From Taenia hydatigena (lineage: Eukaryota; Platyhelminthes; Cestoda; Cyclophyllidea; Taeniidae), in NCBI GenBank assembly GCA_036345935.2, contig JADWOT020001561.1:248001-312000 (forward strand): a DNA stretch of 64,000 nucleotides, given 5' to 3'. This document shows positions 1 through 12,800 of this stretch, in pieces. The notes under the pieces are model-generated. The model worked only from the letters and a program-made list of their open reading frames with translations, did not search any database and had not been told where the DNA came from. A program made the position numbers and the translations under genes. Numbering within the stretch: the stretch's first letter is position 1; each line of letters opens with the position of its first letter.

Positions 1-552
1 CCGTGCGAAAATCACAACAAGTTATCGTGTCACTTCATGGCCTTGCTATCGTTTAAATTATTGCATCCGTAGCAATGACTCTAACAAGAGCATCTAGTGC
101 AAATCATTACCTTTATCTCCTTCTAATTTATAAACATTCGATAGACCATTTAGTATAATTTGAGTTTTGCACCCTTTGTTCCAGTTTGCTGGGTAACAAC
201 AAACGCTGGCTGATAGATGCTGGTCCCGCAGAGGAATAGACGATAACTAAAATATATGGCTTTTCACTTAACATATTTTTCACCCAAACCTTGTTAGTGT
301 AGACGGCTTTTCCCTTTCCTCCTCATCCATTCTTTCGCTCTACTATTAGAAGGCTGGATGCTCCTATACATCTTTATTATATGTTGAGGGCAGGTAAAGA
401 TTAACAGCGTTGGTGTAATACTTATTTTCTTCAAATGTGCTTTTTAGGCCAGTGGTGGGAGGACAATTTGAACCTGGTAGCGGATCGGCGCGGTGACTCC
501 CAGGAGCGTGACTTATCCCGTCCTAAACTCTCTTACAAGGTTTTGCTGTACC
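1..552. other. Intergenic sequence without a recognisable gene
   Basis: I see no coding region here. Around 355-400 there is weak similarity to sequence near 58765-58800 (a short stretch around TCTTTATTATA), so part of it may be old repeat material related to the gypsy-flanking repeat described elsewhere in this annotation. Confidence 0.4.
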
Positions 553-737
553 TGTAGTACTTTGTTTGTTAGAACTGCCGGTTTCTGTCAAGGTCACAGG
601 GGTGGCCGTACTGCCCTAGCTGCGTGGGCTGGCCTCCGGGCCATGCCAGCAGCCTATTTCCCTCTGTTCGGTGAATATATATATTCTACCCTGCCACTTT
701 GCCTTCTTTTGCCTTAAGGGAGCCTCGGGACGCTACA
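553..737 (+). mobile_element. LTR of Ta-TRIM/gypsy-like family (copy 1)
   Basis: The copy begins TGTAGTACTTTG and ends GGGACGCTACA, giving the TG...CA ends of an LTR and a length of about 185 bp. It carries the family's hallmark blocks: AACTGCCGGTTTC, a GGCC-rich block with CCATGCCAGCAG, the 14-base palindrome GAATATATATATTC at 673-686 (a likely TATA region) and CTTTTGCCTTAAGGGAGCC. It is followed directly by TTGGTGGCAGCGG, which looks like a tRNA primer-binding site, so this is probably a 5' LTR rather than a solo LTR. Naming it Ta-TRIM-like rests on my knowledge of taeniid repeats and was not checked by a search. Confidence 0.8.
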
Positions 738-1075
738 TTGGTGGCAGCGGAAAGCGGACCCGACTCTATAAGGTTTTCACCCCGATCTCTACCGCCTGCG
801 GCATGTTGCAGCGGCGCAAAAGAAGTGCATGTGCTACGGATGGGCCAAAAACGACGTCCACCTCCGGCACCTACCCCATCTTCGTGTTCTGCAAGAAATC
901 TATCAACAACTGAAGCGACACTAGCCATGAACCACCTGAAAAGCTTCGTTTCGAAGATTACCCCTAATATACTTGCTTAAAGAGATCGACGTGCTAACGC
1001 CTCCCTACGGACATACTGATGGTCGGCAGAACCACTTAGTCCGAATTTTGTTTCCAAGCTAGACGAAACTCGAGG
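738..1075 (+). mobile_element. Primer-binding site and gag-like remnant after LTR copy 1
   Basis: The sequence starts at the LTR end with a TGG-initiated motif (739 onward, TGGTGGCAGCGG) typical of a retroelement primer-binding site. A short reading frame from about 840 to 980 (containing RRPPPAPTPSS and LKSFVSKIT) has the proline-rich then helical look of a gag amino terminus, but it is cut off by stops. No protease or reverse transcriptase follows. It is therefore a truncated internal region, either of a gypsy element or of a miniature derivative. Confidence 0.5.
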
Positions 1076-1164
1076 TGCAATGCACTGCTGTACCTCCTTT
1101 CTCTCCCATACTAAATATGTCGAAGCGTATTCAGACTTTTAATAACAAGAGTGATCAGAAGGAA

Positions 1165-1300
1165 GAGGATGAACCTTCTGCAATTGGAGAGTCTATGGCG
1201 AGGCTGCCGGCCTCTAGGGAGCGACTCTGCTGTTCTACGACCAGGTTAAAATTGTCCTATCGTATTCGACCTACAAAGCACATTTAAAGAATACAAGTAT
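1165..1300 (+). repeat. Dispersed repeat, copy 1 of 3
   Basis: The core (about 1233-1292) reads ACCAGGTTAAAATTGTCC followed by CTACAAAGCACATTTAAAG. Closely similar sequence lies at about 58843-58940 and more weakly at 54733-54783, all on the + strand. The similarity extends upstream through a GGAGAGTCTA...GCGACTCTG block. The origin is unknown. It accompanies retroelement fragments at all three sites and may be part of an untranslated or LTR segment of the gypsy family. Confidence 0.5.
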
Positions 1301-1816
1301 TACATTTACACCTTAATTAATCATTTTGAGTGACTGCGAATCACTTGTTTTCAAGCACTAATAACACATACTTAAGAGCTAATTTTCCTATTAAAAATAT
1401 CAAAAGTCAAGTTAGAAGTTTGTCAGCATCCGTAATTTTACAAGGTCTTCTCAGTAATGAGATAGTTTATTACAACTCTATTCCACCATACCAATTAAAT
1501 AACCAAAGCAATTTTTGCGGCACAATGAGATGACAACTAAATTTCGCATGACTTAACTTGTTTTGCTGTGTTTATGTGTCACCATCATATGATCATCTAA
1601 CCAAGCTTAAAATACCAAGTCCTTTACGATTTCGGAGACAAAAACAGACAGTACCGGCGCATTTATTGCCAGTGTAGCGCTCTGATACCTCCCTAAAGTG
1701 AAATGAAGACAACACTCGAGCACAGTGCATGCATTCGACATGCAGTGGGGCTTAGAACTACCGGCGTGGCTCGGAGGACAGGTTACCCGGCAGGGATAAG
1801 ACGGCTGGGACACAAG

Positions 1817-2003
1817 TGTAGCGTCCCGAGGCTCTCTCGAAGGCAAAAGAAGGCAGAATACTAGGGTGGAATATATATATTCAACGGGCAGAGGGAAATA
1901 AGCCGCTGGCATGGCCCAGCGGCCAGCCTACGCAGACGAGGCAAGATGGCCAGCCCTGTGACTCTGACCAAAAACCGGTAGTACAAACAAACAGGGTACT
2001 ACA
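1817..2003 (-). mobile_element. LTR of Ta-TRIM/gypsy-like family (copy 2, inverted)
   Basis: Read on the + strand it runs from TGTAGCGTCCCGAGG to GGGTACTACA, the reverse complement of the LTR consensus. The palindromic GAATATATATATTC core is at 1869-1882. It lies about 1.1 kb from copy 1 in the opposite orientation, so the two are not the paired LTRs of one intact element. Confidence 0.8.
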
Positions 2004-5000
2004 CAAGCGCCCGTTACCAAGGCAAAGATTTAAACAAACAGTCAAAGCGTTATACCATACTTTTGCTCTTCTTAGACATTATATTACGGTGTTGTCCTTT
2101 CCCATCCTTATCCCAGTAATTTCATCGAAACATTGTTCCAAATATTTTTTTACAAAATCATTCTGACAATTTCACAGCTTGAATTTGTCAGTATAAAATA
2201 ATCCACAGTTATCCCCTTTATAAACTGCAAAGGTCTTGACCGTGATTGCTCTAGAAGAAACCATTGGGAAAACCTTCTAACATGGAATGCTCGAAGGAAT
2301 TACAAAGCAGGTTAAAATCAGCACTTGAGATTCGTAGAGGTTGGATGCAAATGAAAACGAGGTTGAAGCATTTCTGTAATTAAAAATGGACAGATTTTCG
2401 TGTAATTGGCAAAAGTGAGAAAGTTTGGGGTCATTTTAAGCTTCACTAATATTGATTTGATATTTTGCAGCCTTTTCCTAGATAGGAAGACCTTTCCATT
2501 GGCCAACGTCCGAGTTTACGGCCTTTGCTGGTGTATGATCATCATTTCTGATTACTATTAAAGTTTTAAATCGGCAGTCATCTAAAACACGGCTTCAGAG
2601 CTCAGGAGAGGTAAAAAGTTGCGCTATTAGCCTACTTGAAGGCTCCCTTTGAGTCAATGGGGGCGCATGGCCAGCAGATACAACCCTCCACAGTAGACCA
2701 ATCGAATCCACACTACTGGGAATTGTTTATAAAGAAGGAATTAAAAACATCAGCAGGTTGCATTATCTGCATCGCGTACTTTCCACAGAGACGAATGTCC
2801 AGACCAGAGCAGTTGATGCTCAAGAAAAGTTTTAATGAAGCATGTCTGTGAGAATCCCAATCTCCCTGCACTGAGAATAAAGCCCATTTTGACTTTTGTT
2901 ATTTTCCGGACTAAACGCGCGTTCGCACACGTAAGCACATTTACATTGGCGACCCGCGCCCCATGTGTGGAGGCATTTTCGCAGACGACGAGGCACGTTC
3001 CGGCCCACACCTGCAATTTATCGTTGGAGGAATTAGACAGGCCGATGCTCCTGTAGCGATTTCAATCCGTCCAAAGTGTACCGATGGTGGAGAACCGGAG
3101 GCGACAACGACGACTACCACAACCTCGAGGGTGGTAAAAGTGAACACACACACACGCACACACACACGTTTATCTGCATATTTATATGCATGAAGAGAAA
3201 ACGAAAACGCCTCACGTGCACGTAAAAAACGTGCCTAATGTCCAAAAGAGAAATTATGGTCAAACGGCACAAATGAATGAGGAAAAAGTGAAGGTGTAAA
3301 CGCCGTTTACCCTTTTGTTGGTAAGCATTTAAATTTACTTCAAAAAAACCTAAACCATATTTTGCCCATTTAGTAATTTAGATTTAGTTCTGCTATTGTG
3401 GGTACAGTAAATGGCTTAGAAGCTTGAACAAATGACAGTTTAAAAGCATCATATCTATCCCACAAGCAAATTACATTTTTAAAGATTTAGACACTTCTGT
3501 GACTGAAGGGACTCTCTATGAGTGCTACCCAAGCACCAAAGACAAGCGTATGAGCTCATGTGCTGACAACTCTCTGCTGTCAACTCAATTTAGCCAAAAG
3601 CTTTCGTAAACCCAAGCTGTAGATAGATCTGATTCACCAATAAACTTCCTCTGAGAATATTTGTAGCCCCGAAATGCGTTTAAGTTCGACTTTCTAAAAG
3701 TTGCAACATGTATTCTCTCTCAGTCCTGCCTAACCGGCCCACTCGAGGGTCAAAGCTACTTGGTCACTAATGGCTACGCGCAGTTGAACTCACTCAGGAG
3801 CAGCCTTAGTCTCCAATGTTCAACGCCATGGAATCCCCGAGCCCGCACACACTGACCGTACATCCGCTCTGTATCCGTATCTGTACTTGCCACTTATTCA
3901 GCTGGATGTCCCCATGGGACTTTGGACCTCTAACAAGGAAGCTCCAAGTCATGAAATTGGCAACCCAGTCCATAATAATTGTTGCCAAACTTGCTACAAG
4001 TGGCAACTCAGTTTACAACAACTTTAACACTCTCACTGCTCCTTATTGTTATTTTTCTAATGTAACCAATCCATCCTATAAGTTCTTACTCATTACTGGT
4101 GGGTTTGGTGGCGCTTTTACTTGCCAGTAAATTGACTCCCCATTGGATACGAAAGCGAAGGTAAATTTTACATCGGAATGCTCTTTCTCAAGAGAATTAA
4201 ATTGCAAGGTTGACCGGAGCAGTGAGAGTCAATTTTGTCCTATTACGATTGCGACTACTCGCCATAGATGCTTCGTTTGAATGCACCGAATGACCGAGAA
4301 ATTGCCAACGACGCCTGAGGAGAAGAGAAACTCTTGCCCTCCGCTCATTCGCATCATCCCGAGTTTCAGTAATGCGCAACTTCTTCAAACCCTGGGATCT
4401 GCAATCAGAGGTAGTAAGAAAAAAGAAAGGGGAAAATGTGATACAGTAGCATTCCGAGGCCTAGTGCTAACTAACAAATGCATTGTTTTGGTCGCCATCT
4501 CAGCACCATTCCCAGTCAACGGGCGTTTGAGCAGGCCACCTTAACTGCAATCGGAGTCACGGAGACTGCACAAGAATGAAGCGAAAGTGATGTCAGGAAG
4601 AGGATTTTCAAGTCCAATTTTAACAGCACGATGGGGCATATTCCGACCATTCTCCACCCTTATGCCTTCTGTTAAGGAAACTCGTTTACAGGGCCTTTTG
4701 TAACGCAAAAGTGTACACTATTTCCTTCCACTGGTATTTTTCGGACTCAAAACAGCTGAAAACTTACTAATTTAGTTGTTGATTTGCAAATTAACTTGGA
4801 AATGGATTAGCAAATGTCCATTGACTAACAAAAGATGTGGTTTCTTTGAAGCCTCCCCGATGCGTCTTGCGGATTCCAATTTTTCAATGTTAAATATCTT
4901 TCTCAGTGTTTATTTTACGTGAATCAAAGAATATTTTGTCGGAAATGTACCTGGCTCAGAACTATACATTTCACCGATCTCGTGTGGTCAAAGAGACCAT

Positions 5001-8000
5001 CCATTAAAACAGACTGTAGCAGCTAATTAAAGTAGATACACATGAACTATCTTCGTTTTCTGGACATTTTAACGTTATGCTCTAGTAAACCCACGACTGC
5101 TATCGAATCGAGTAATTTGCCATATTGATGGCTTGGGGTATCGTCAGTGAATTTTGTAGAACCCAAGACATGTACGTGAATTTTCAGGAAACCAAAGGTT
5201 AAACTGTCAAGAAGGCAGTCAAAGTGATTTATGTCTTCGCAGTGAGTGTGGTCTGTGTCAGCTAACAGAGCCGTTACGCGGTAGGATTTTATGGTGTGTG
5301 AAGGATAATTTGGAGGTTAGTTGACAGAGTTCACCACTAACCCATATCGCCGTCTCTGATGCTGATTTTTTCCTCTTTTATTTAAGGGTGTCAGTAGCAC
5401 GACAGCTATCGACGATGCTCCACTCTGGCAAGGAAAACATCCACCGTGATTTGTCGACTGTGTGGAGATTAAGGGTAGCAGGACTAATGAAACCCCGTTT
5501 CTGCATCAGAGCTTGGTCCTCCGGAGTGATTTTAAAACCACTGTTCATCGTATCATTGCTGGAACTGGTTTATTATTGCACAGTTTTTGTTGGCTGCACC
5601 CAATGGTAGTGTGGACTCTCGTTCAAATCTGTCCTTTCGCTTATAAAATGATAGTTTAGGGGGAGTCGATTTGCCATAATTACTTCACCTTTATTAGCTG
5701 GTACTCTCGAGGAAACCTTGCCTAAGTCCTTAGGGGAATCGACGAGGGCAATCAGTGGTGATTCACGGAAGGCAGCACCGTTCCCATGTGCACATAATGC
5801 TGTGGGAGTGATTAGCCTTTACCAGGGGGTACATATCGTTAAATTTTGATACTTTATTGCCTCTTTAATTCCCTCCAATCCTGGACATTCGATTAGCCAG
5901 ATAGCAACTGGCTACGCGGGAATAAAGTCTTATTAACCGGGGGAAGCGGTGACGGTGGAACCGAAGTGGTAATTATCCATGACCCAAGTCAACCCATACC
6001 GCGAAAGATGCATTCCTCTTCAATAAATTATGACCTAAAGACACGAGGTCAGATGGAAAGAGACAACTACCTTTGATTGGAGCGAAATGGCTTTTTTTCC
6101 ACTTTTGCCTATTGGCTCTTAAGAGCCTTTAAATGTCACAAGTGGATGTCTCTAATTCTACAAAATCTTTTAAAATAAATTACTCGACACTGCTTTGAAT
6201 ATGTGATTGCCACTTTCCAACTGGTAAATTTTAATAAAATTAGCCTAATATATGAATTTACTGCAGAAGAGGTTTGACACCACGAAAATTGTTTGAGAAA
6301 TGTGCAACATATTTGTCTAGGTAAGCAACTAAATAACTTCTTTGAATTTGGGAGGAGTGCTAAGAAGTCAATCTTATCTTTAATGTGGGTGACATTCTGA
6401 CTAAATTTTCTGTAAGTTTTTCAGATTGGAACTATAGTGCGGAGCGAGTAAGCTGTCGGAATAACTACGTGGGTTCTAGCAGCGAAATGGAAGCTTTTCA
6501 ATGAGAATCCACCAGAAAATGTGTCCACTCTGTTAGATACAACTTAATGGATATTGATTGGGGAGATTTGTACTGACAAGACTAATGACAATTCGCACGC
6601 ACGCACACCCACTTGCAGAAATCCCGCTCCTAGTCAACATGGGATGTGTTTACACTTGATAGTTAAATGGGGAAAAGTGGATAGGAGGGGAGGGTGGGGG
6701 AGAGGTAAGGGGTGAACAAATCACCGTCTGGTCGTTTGTTTAGCTTTCTAGCGTTGGCAACTGAGATTGTGTATGCAAGCGCTTTGACTGCGTGAAAATT
6801 TATGCCATGGGAATTGACGCTATAAGCGGAACAGATTATATCTGTCAAATGAACATTCCTCCTTCCGTTGTATCCTCCTTGCATGGCTTCAACAAGGCGC
6901 ATATGAGGTAACTTATTGGCCTCTTTTAACAGCCACCGGAAAAGAGACCAATTCTGGATGGATGGTGATTTCGTTCATGGCAGCTTATTAAACAGACGTA
7001 CCAAAGTCTACTTATCCATCCAGCCATTTATTCAACCATCTGTCCATGCCCATACCCATTCCTCCATCCATCGAACTGCACGACTTTCTAAACAGCTTAT
7101 AAAACCAAACCTCGTTTGCAATTTGATTTAACGGTTTCTGCTGTTTTCAATGCATCATTATCTTCTGAAATCTAGTGGAAAAAGTCGCAAACCCTTTCAT
7201 GGTTCCATCACAGTTTAGCCCATTGGAGAGAAAAATAGCGAATGCAGAAAAATTAACGGAGACGAGGATTATCAAAGTCATTTTTAGCGGTTAAAAAGCT
7301 AGCACTTTAAACTGAATGCTTCGATTCTTTAAACCCTTTCTTCAAACAAAACATGTCATAGTAATGTGTGTGTATGAAGTAAATGTATGCAGATGGTTAC
7401 CACGATGCCTTATTTTTAATTTTAGCTTCGGTTGGCTGTGATACCATCTCCATACTCTGGTATCCCTATCTGCCTGTAGCCGACTTTGGCTCATCCGAAT
7501 GGTGAAGTGCGATTACGAGGCACACTGGCGGATACGGTTTCCTGTCAAACTCCTCTGAAAGATTCGTGAATGAAGTGACCTTCTTATGCTGCGTGTGTTC
7601 AACGCAGTGTTTCTTTGAATAAGATTTTAACAAATGTATCTAACAAGTCAAAAGGATTCTTTTATTGCAACCACGGAATAAGTTACTGGAACTGCTAGCC
7701 ATTTGGAGCTGTAGGTAGTTCAACTAAAACGGTAGTTTGTAACTGGAAGGAAAATTCTTATTTAAAGACATGGAACCTTCAAGATTACATAATACCGATG
7801 AGAATCTGCTTCAAGACTCTCGATTATGATGCATTAAAATGAAGTTTGTAACTGTAGTGGTTGTTGGGATACATCGCTTGTGAGACAGTGGCAGTGGTGA
7901 TTAAGGCGTAAAGTTAGTCCGGAAGAGTGATACTGGCTTCTGAAAGTCTTGAGTGCAACAGTTTACCACCAGAGTAGGACATATTTTTACCTTATCCTTT

Positions 8001-9640
8001 TGCAAGCGTCATCTCTAATCTCAAGTCTATTTGCTGCAATTAAAATAAAATTCACTAAGTAACATTTTTCCGGGAAGGAATCCGATCAAAATAAGAGCAG
8101 ATAAAAGCAGGTCCACTCTACCTCACGTGGCTAGGATTAATCATAGCAGACCTGTCTTAAAAATCGTCAAAAAAAGCATTTTTTTAAAAAAACATCGGAT
8201 CCTCCTTTCCTTGCACTGACCATCCGCAAATCCCACACAGCGCTACAAAATTGATCCAACCAAAACACAACTGTCACCAGGATCGGACACTTCCTGCGGC
8301 CGAGTCACTTGGTCAGTGTCCCCCTCCTGCCATATGCTAACACCGCTAAATCATTGTCCTCGCGTTTATATTGCCATTGTCTTAGTTGCTGGGTTGGAGA
8401 TATGGGACACCGGGCGGTGTGAAATCGGGTCAAGCCTTGGGCAACTCTTGCCCGATTCGGTCATTACACGATCATAAGGCGTGAGGTGGCAAGACCGCCA
8501 CATTCACCTCGAAAGACTAATCAAATCTAGAAACACTTAAATTGCTTCGTTTTTAATAACTTGCTCTTGTGCCTAAGTCACTTTGCTTACATGATTTACA
8601 ATTTTCCAGTTAACTTGGAAGGTGTTTTCCTTTCTCTATAAGATCAAGACTAATAAAGTTTCCACCTTTTTACTCTTTCAAAAAACTCGTTTGGATGATT
8701 GGACTATCCACCATATTAAGTAATCAGCGTTATTGCCCTAAACGAAATGTGTCATCTTTCACGCGCACTAATCTGTCATCCGCTTTGCCTGCGTTGCTCT
8801 CTACAAATGTCCAGAACAATTTAGAGGATTGATTGCAGACGCATTTGGATAACTAAATAGATGGAAGAGGCTATAGGCTTTCGTGGTGATTAAAGAACCC
8901 TCGTCGATTGATAAGGTAAAGTTGACAGACTTATAATGATATAATTTCTGCGCATTTGCCTTAGGAATAAGGAAGTTTTGATTAGGTATAAAAGTAACTG
9001 AAGCAGGAATGTTAGCATTGAAAAATGCAGCGTGGCCCAAAAGCTCTTCGCGGAGGAAAATATGATGGGTCCGTTGTGATGTCATTTATTTAAAATCTCC
9101 TCATTCATTTGATAGATGAAGGGCATTAAAACCTATAAATGTAATCATTTAAGCGCATGATTAGTTACACTTTCCAAATTCAGTAAGCACAAAAGTTTGC
9201 GCAATTTCTTTATTCTGCCTTTTCAAGTCATTCACGCTGACGAAGTATGCTTCCTTCCGTAAATGGTTTGTCCATCATATCCACAAGGCTAAATTGGATC
9301 TGAATTCAACCGTGAAATTTTCCTTTGCAAATGTACGCCCCCTTTGGCTCAAATTTCAAGTCAAAATTTACTGGTCCAGAGAATCTTAATTGAAGAGAGC
9401 TTGCCTCATTTGAGGAGAAAGTCCCACGAGCAGACAAAACGGAGTGTCATCCCATCACCCTGATCACTTGCCCCATGAGGAGCAATAAATACACATAGTC
9501 CCGCTAATCCATTGCTAATCTTGAAATGAGGTAAAAGCCAGAAGTGCGCACTTAGGGTGGCACTAAGCAGGCGGAAAGAAGAGACCCAGAGGCAGGCGCG
9601 ATTAGCCGTCAGTACATACGCACCGCATGCGCTCTTCAGC
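2004..9640. other. Long intergenic stretch with no supported gene
   Basis: I read ORFs on both strands and found no recognisable protein and no consistent chain of exons. A (CA)n microsatellite occupies about 3144-3168. Weak tandem CATCC/CCATC-type sequence occurs around 7010-7075. Single ORFs of 60-104 codons (for example 3816-4130) have no family resemblance and non-coding composition. The stretch may contain cis-regulatory DNA for the T-box gene to its right, but nothing here proves that. Confidence 0.5.
3144..3168. repeat. (CA)n microsatellite
   Basis: This is a nearly pure CA/AC run interrupted by one G. Confidence 0.85.
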
Positions 9641-9842
9641 TGATTGGTTTATGGGGGCACGTGAGCAGCCAATGGGCGTTGAGAGCTGTCGTCGCAAGCC
9701 CAGTGGTGCCTTGACGAATTGCCATCGTCACCGTGAGTGCGGCCGTAGGTGCGCATGACACGCGAGCAGGTGGGGGGAGGATAGGTGGTAGTGGGTGAAG
9801 TGGGGGAGGTACAGGACGGAATTTCACTCCTTCTCTGGCTGC
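9600..9842 (+). promoter_or_regulatory. Putative TBX20 promoter region with CCAAT and E-box motifs
   Basis: Within 200 bases upstream of the TBX20 start codon there is an inverted CCAAT box (ATTGG at 9643-9647), an E-box CACGTG at 9658-9663, a direct CCAAT at 9669-9673, and a GCATGCGC motif near 9626 resembling an NRF-1 half site. The region is also more GC-rich than its surroundings. The arrangement suggests a TATA-less core promoter. This is inference from motifs only. Confidence 0.4.
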
Positions 9843-12800
9843 ATGACCAACGAGACGATGTCCGCGAAGGCCTCCGCTTTCTCCATTGACGCCATCATGA
9901 CAGCCACACCTACCAGCGCCTCTGCTAAATCTACCTCGTCTCAACAGAGTCCTGGTGCGTTCTGCTTCTTGGTTTCGAAGATAATGCCCTTAAATTTACT
10001 AATAAAATAGTTTATTTGGTTTTTTTTATTCTCCCTTTTTTTTAAAAAAATTCCGCTTTCTAGGTACCATTTCAGTAAATTTCCTTTTTGGTTAGGAAAA
10101 CAGGTTGTTGCAATCAATATGAAATTGAGTTTTGTTGTGATAAAAGTCAAAATGCCTTTTGAATGCAACTATTAGCCAAACTATGAACAAAGCTCGAAAT
10201 TAAAGCGTAATTCAAAAGTCTCAAGTGATAATGGGATGAATGTGATTCACTGTTAATTAATTAAATCATTTATTTCGAATCACGTGCAGGATGTTAACGC
10301 TTCTTAAAGGCTTTTTTAATCTCTTTCATTGGCTGGACGTTCATACTGCGACTAATTAATTACTTCGAAAGGCGGCGACGTATAGCTCGGAGGTTGTGTA
10401 ACCTTCCAGCTTATTTTAAATGCGGTTTAAAAGGTGGTTCATTGACCAGTATTTGGAGTGAATCCATACATTTAATTAAAAGCGCTTGGAAAATGGACTT
10501 TTTACTTAATTTTGGGATATTGAAACTTAAAAGGCATAAAATAGAAATCAGCTATTTAGAATTCAAATTGTTACCGATTTATAGATTGCTAAATAAAATT
10601 ATAAAGGACTACGTGGGTGACAGAGGGCGCTTTTCCAGGAAGCTAATCAGATTGGGATTATGATGGGGAGATATGCTTGGCTTCTGTCAAACGTCGGGAC
10701 CATTCGCGCCAGCTACGCCACTCCAAACATTACTTAAATAAGACGCCCACATATTTTTTTTATCGAGAGTTGTTACTGACTTGTGAATCAAATAACCCAT
10801 CTTAGGTGAGATTTATTACTATTTGATAACAATGCTCTTAAATTAGCCAGGTCTGGACGAAAGCTTCTCAAAACAGCGAAATTTGCTTTTGAAATTGATT
10901 TGATCTAAACAAGAGTGAGGTGTGGACTTTTTCGAGTTCCTTTGCTAAGTAGTGTGCACATCAGCGGATTGTTACGGGTGTGTGCAAGATCAAACCATCG
11001 ATGACGACCTCAGCACTTTGATTTCAAAATCCTTATGAATAATTGGCTACTTCAATAAACAAAGGGGAAGCTTTTAAAACAGGATTAATGAGAAGTGTGG
11101 ATTTTCTTGAAATTTAGAAGAATAGTACAAGGTGGTGTGGTAAGGTTGATTTTCATGGACTTATCCGAACTCCCTAATTGTCAGTTAGTACAGTATACCG
11201 CCTAGAGATAAAAGAGTAAAATCTAAAGCAACAAATGCTTGTTGTCGTAACACGTTTTCGGTCTAACAAAATTTGAATGGCATTTATCGCCCTCATTCAG
11301 TGAGGATTGTTACCATAATCGCAGCTTACGATGAGGTTTAGGTGGACCTAGCAACAAAGTGCTCCGAAGGACTCGCCCACCGCATCAAATGGCGACATGC
11401 CAGGAGCCATTTGATGCAGGAGACGGTAAATGGGTGAGGTAGTCAGGCGAACTGACAATCACGACCCAATTAGGCGCCGCCTTGTGTCTGCAACACATAT
11501 CAGCTTCTTGTCTCATTGGCCCTTCCTGCCTCCTTCCCCTGTTGTCCACGAAGAAGAGTCAATTTTGCACTGTGAGTAGCAATCGGTCTCAACTCTACAA
11601 GCCCTTTCTCTTTGATTCAGCTCAAATGTTCCTTCCCATTCAGTTCACTAGTCAGGGTAGATCAAAGCACCTTGTATTACTTAAGTGAAACGAATTGTGT
11701 AAAAGAGACACTTGAAAACGGTTTCCAAACTCAGAAGCTTGAAATGTGGTTGACGAAGCTTTTCAGCTGCGGTCCCTAATCGAGAGAAAAATTGGCAAAT
11801 TTCAAATTCTATGACAAACTAGGTATTAACTGTAGCGAAAATGCTGGTAACCACGGTTTCAAGTCGTAATTGCATTTATCGCCACACAAGAGAGGCAAAA
11901 CTTGATGTTTTTAATGGTGAAAGAGTTGAGATGGGTTCTTGGCGGAGTTGACGCCACAGTAACCACAGCTCTCAATGTGTGACCGTGTCCCAGGCCTTCC
12001 TCCCTCCCTCCCTTCCTCCCTCTCGCTCGTTCTCTCTGCCTCCCTCTGTGTCTCTTGGCAAAAGCTAATGACCACTTGCCATGTGGGGCGACACTTCTGG
12101 GAATCGGTGATGCGCAACGATCACATCGAGACAGATGCGTGGGTGTGTGTGTGTTTGTGTGTGTGTGTGTCTGAGACTCCCAGATTCTGTGTTGTGCACG
12201 CTGATCCTGGGTGAGTGTCGGTTTTTAGGTGGGATATCCTTGCAATCATCTTGAAATTGTCTGAACTCCACAAAATAAATGATTATTTCTGTGTACTGCT
12301 TAATCCCAAATTAACTCCTGGGTGACTTGATGGACTGATTATTTGTTGGGGCTTAATGCAGGGCTACTCTTGCCTCGTTATATTCCATGCATAAACTTTC
12401 ATACTTTTAGATCTTTATTCCTCAAGCAAACTTCGAAGAACTTCAATCTCTTCATTTCCTAGAGTGGAGGCATTTCATTCTGAAGCAAAAATACACAGTT
12501 AAGTGGTAGGGCATACCTAAAATACGCAATTGTGTCAATTTCGGTGCTCTCATACCAAACACTTGCATTGATTTAAGTTTGACGTCAGACAGATTTTGTT
12601 TGAAATTTTGTCACTCTTACCGCAGAGAGGATTGGAGTCAAAACCGCCCAATTCTGCCACGAAATTCGATGACTGCGATACATTTGTTGCCATGGTTTCA
12701 CACGCTGCACTGCACTGACCACAGCAGCGACGAAAATGCAATTGTGCTGTTGAAATCAAATCTCTCCCAGACAACGGCATCATCAACGGCATCATTAACG

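Noticed and set aside
2963..3193. A frame starting MCGGIFA, recalling Cys-start amidotransferases
   Set aside because: The resemblance ends after a few residues, the frame runs into the (CA)n repeat, and catalytic Cys spacing is wrong.
9636..9944. A 102-codon frame antisense to the TBX20 first exon
   Set aside because: It overlaps the TBX20 promoter and first exon, has no family resemblance, and its composition follows the GC-rich promoter.
12142..12170. Tandem repeats considered as a possible CRISPR array
   Set aside because: These are simple microsatellites with no spacers, in a eukaryotic intron.
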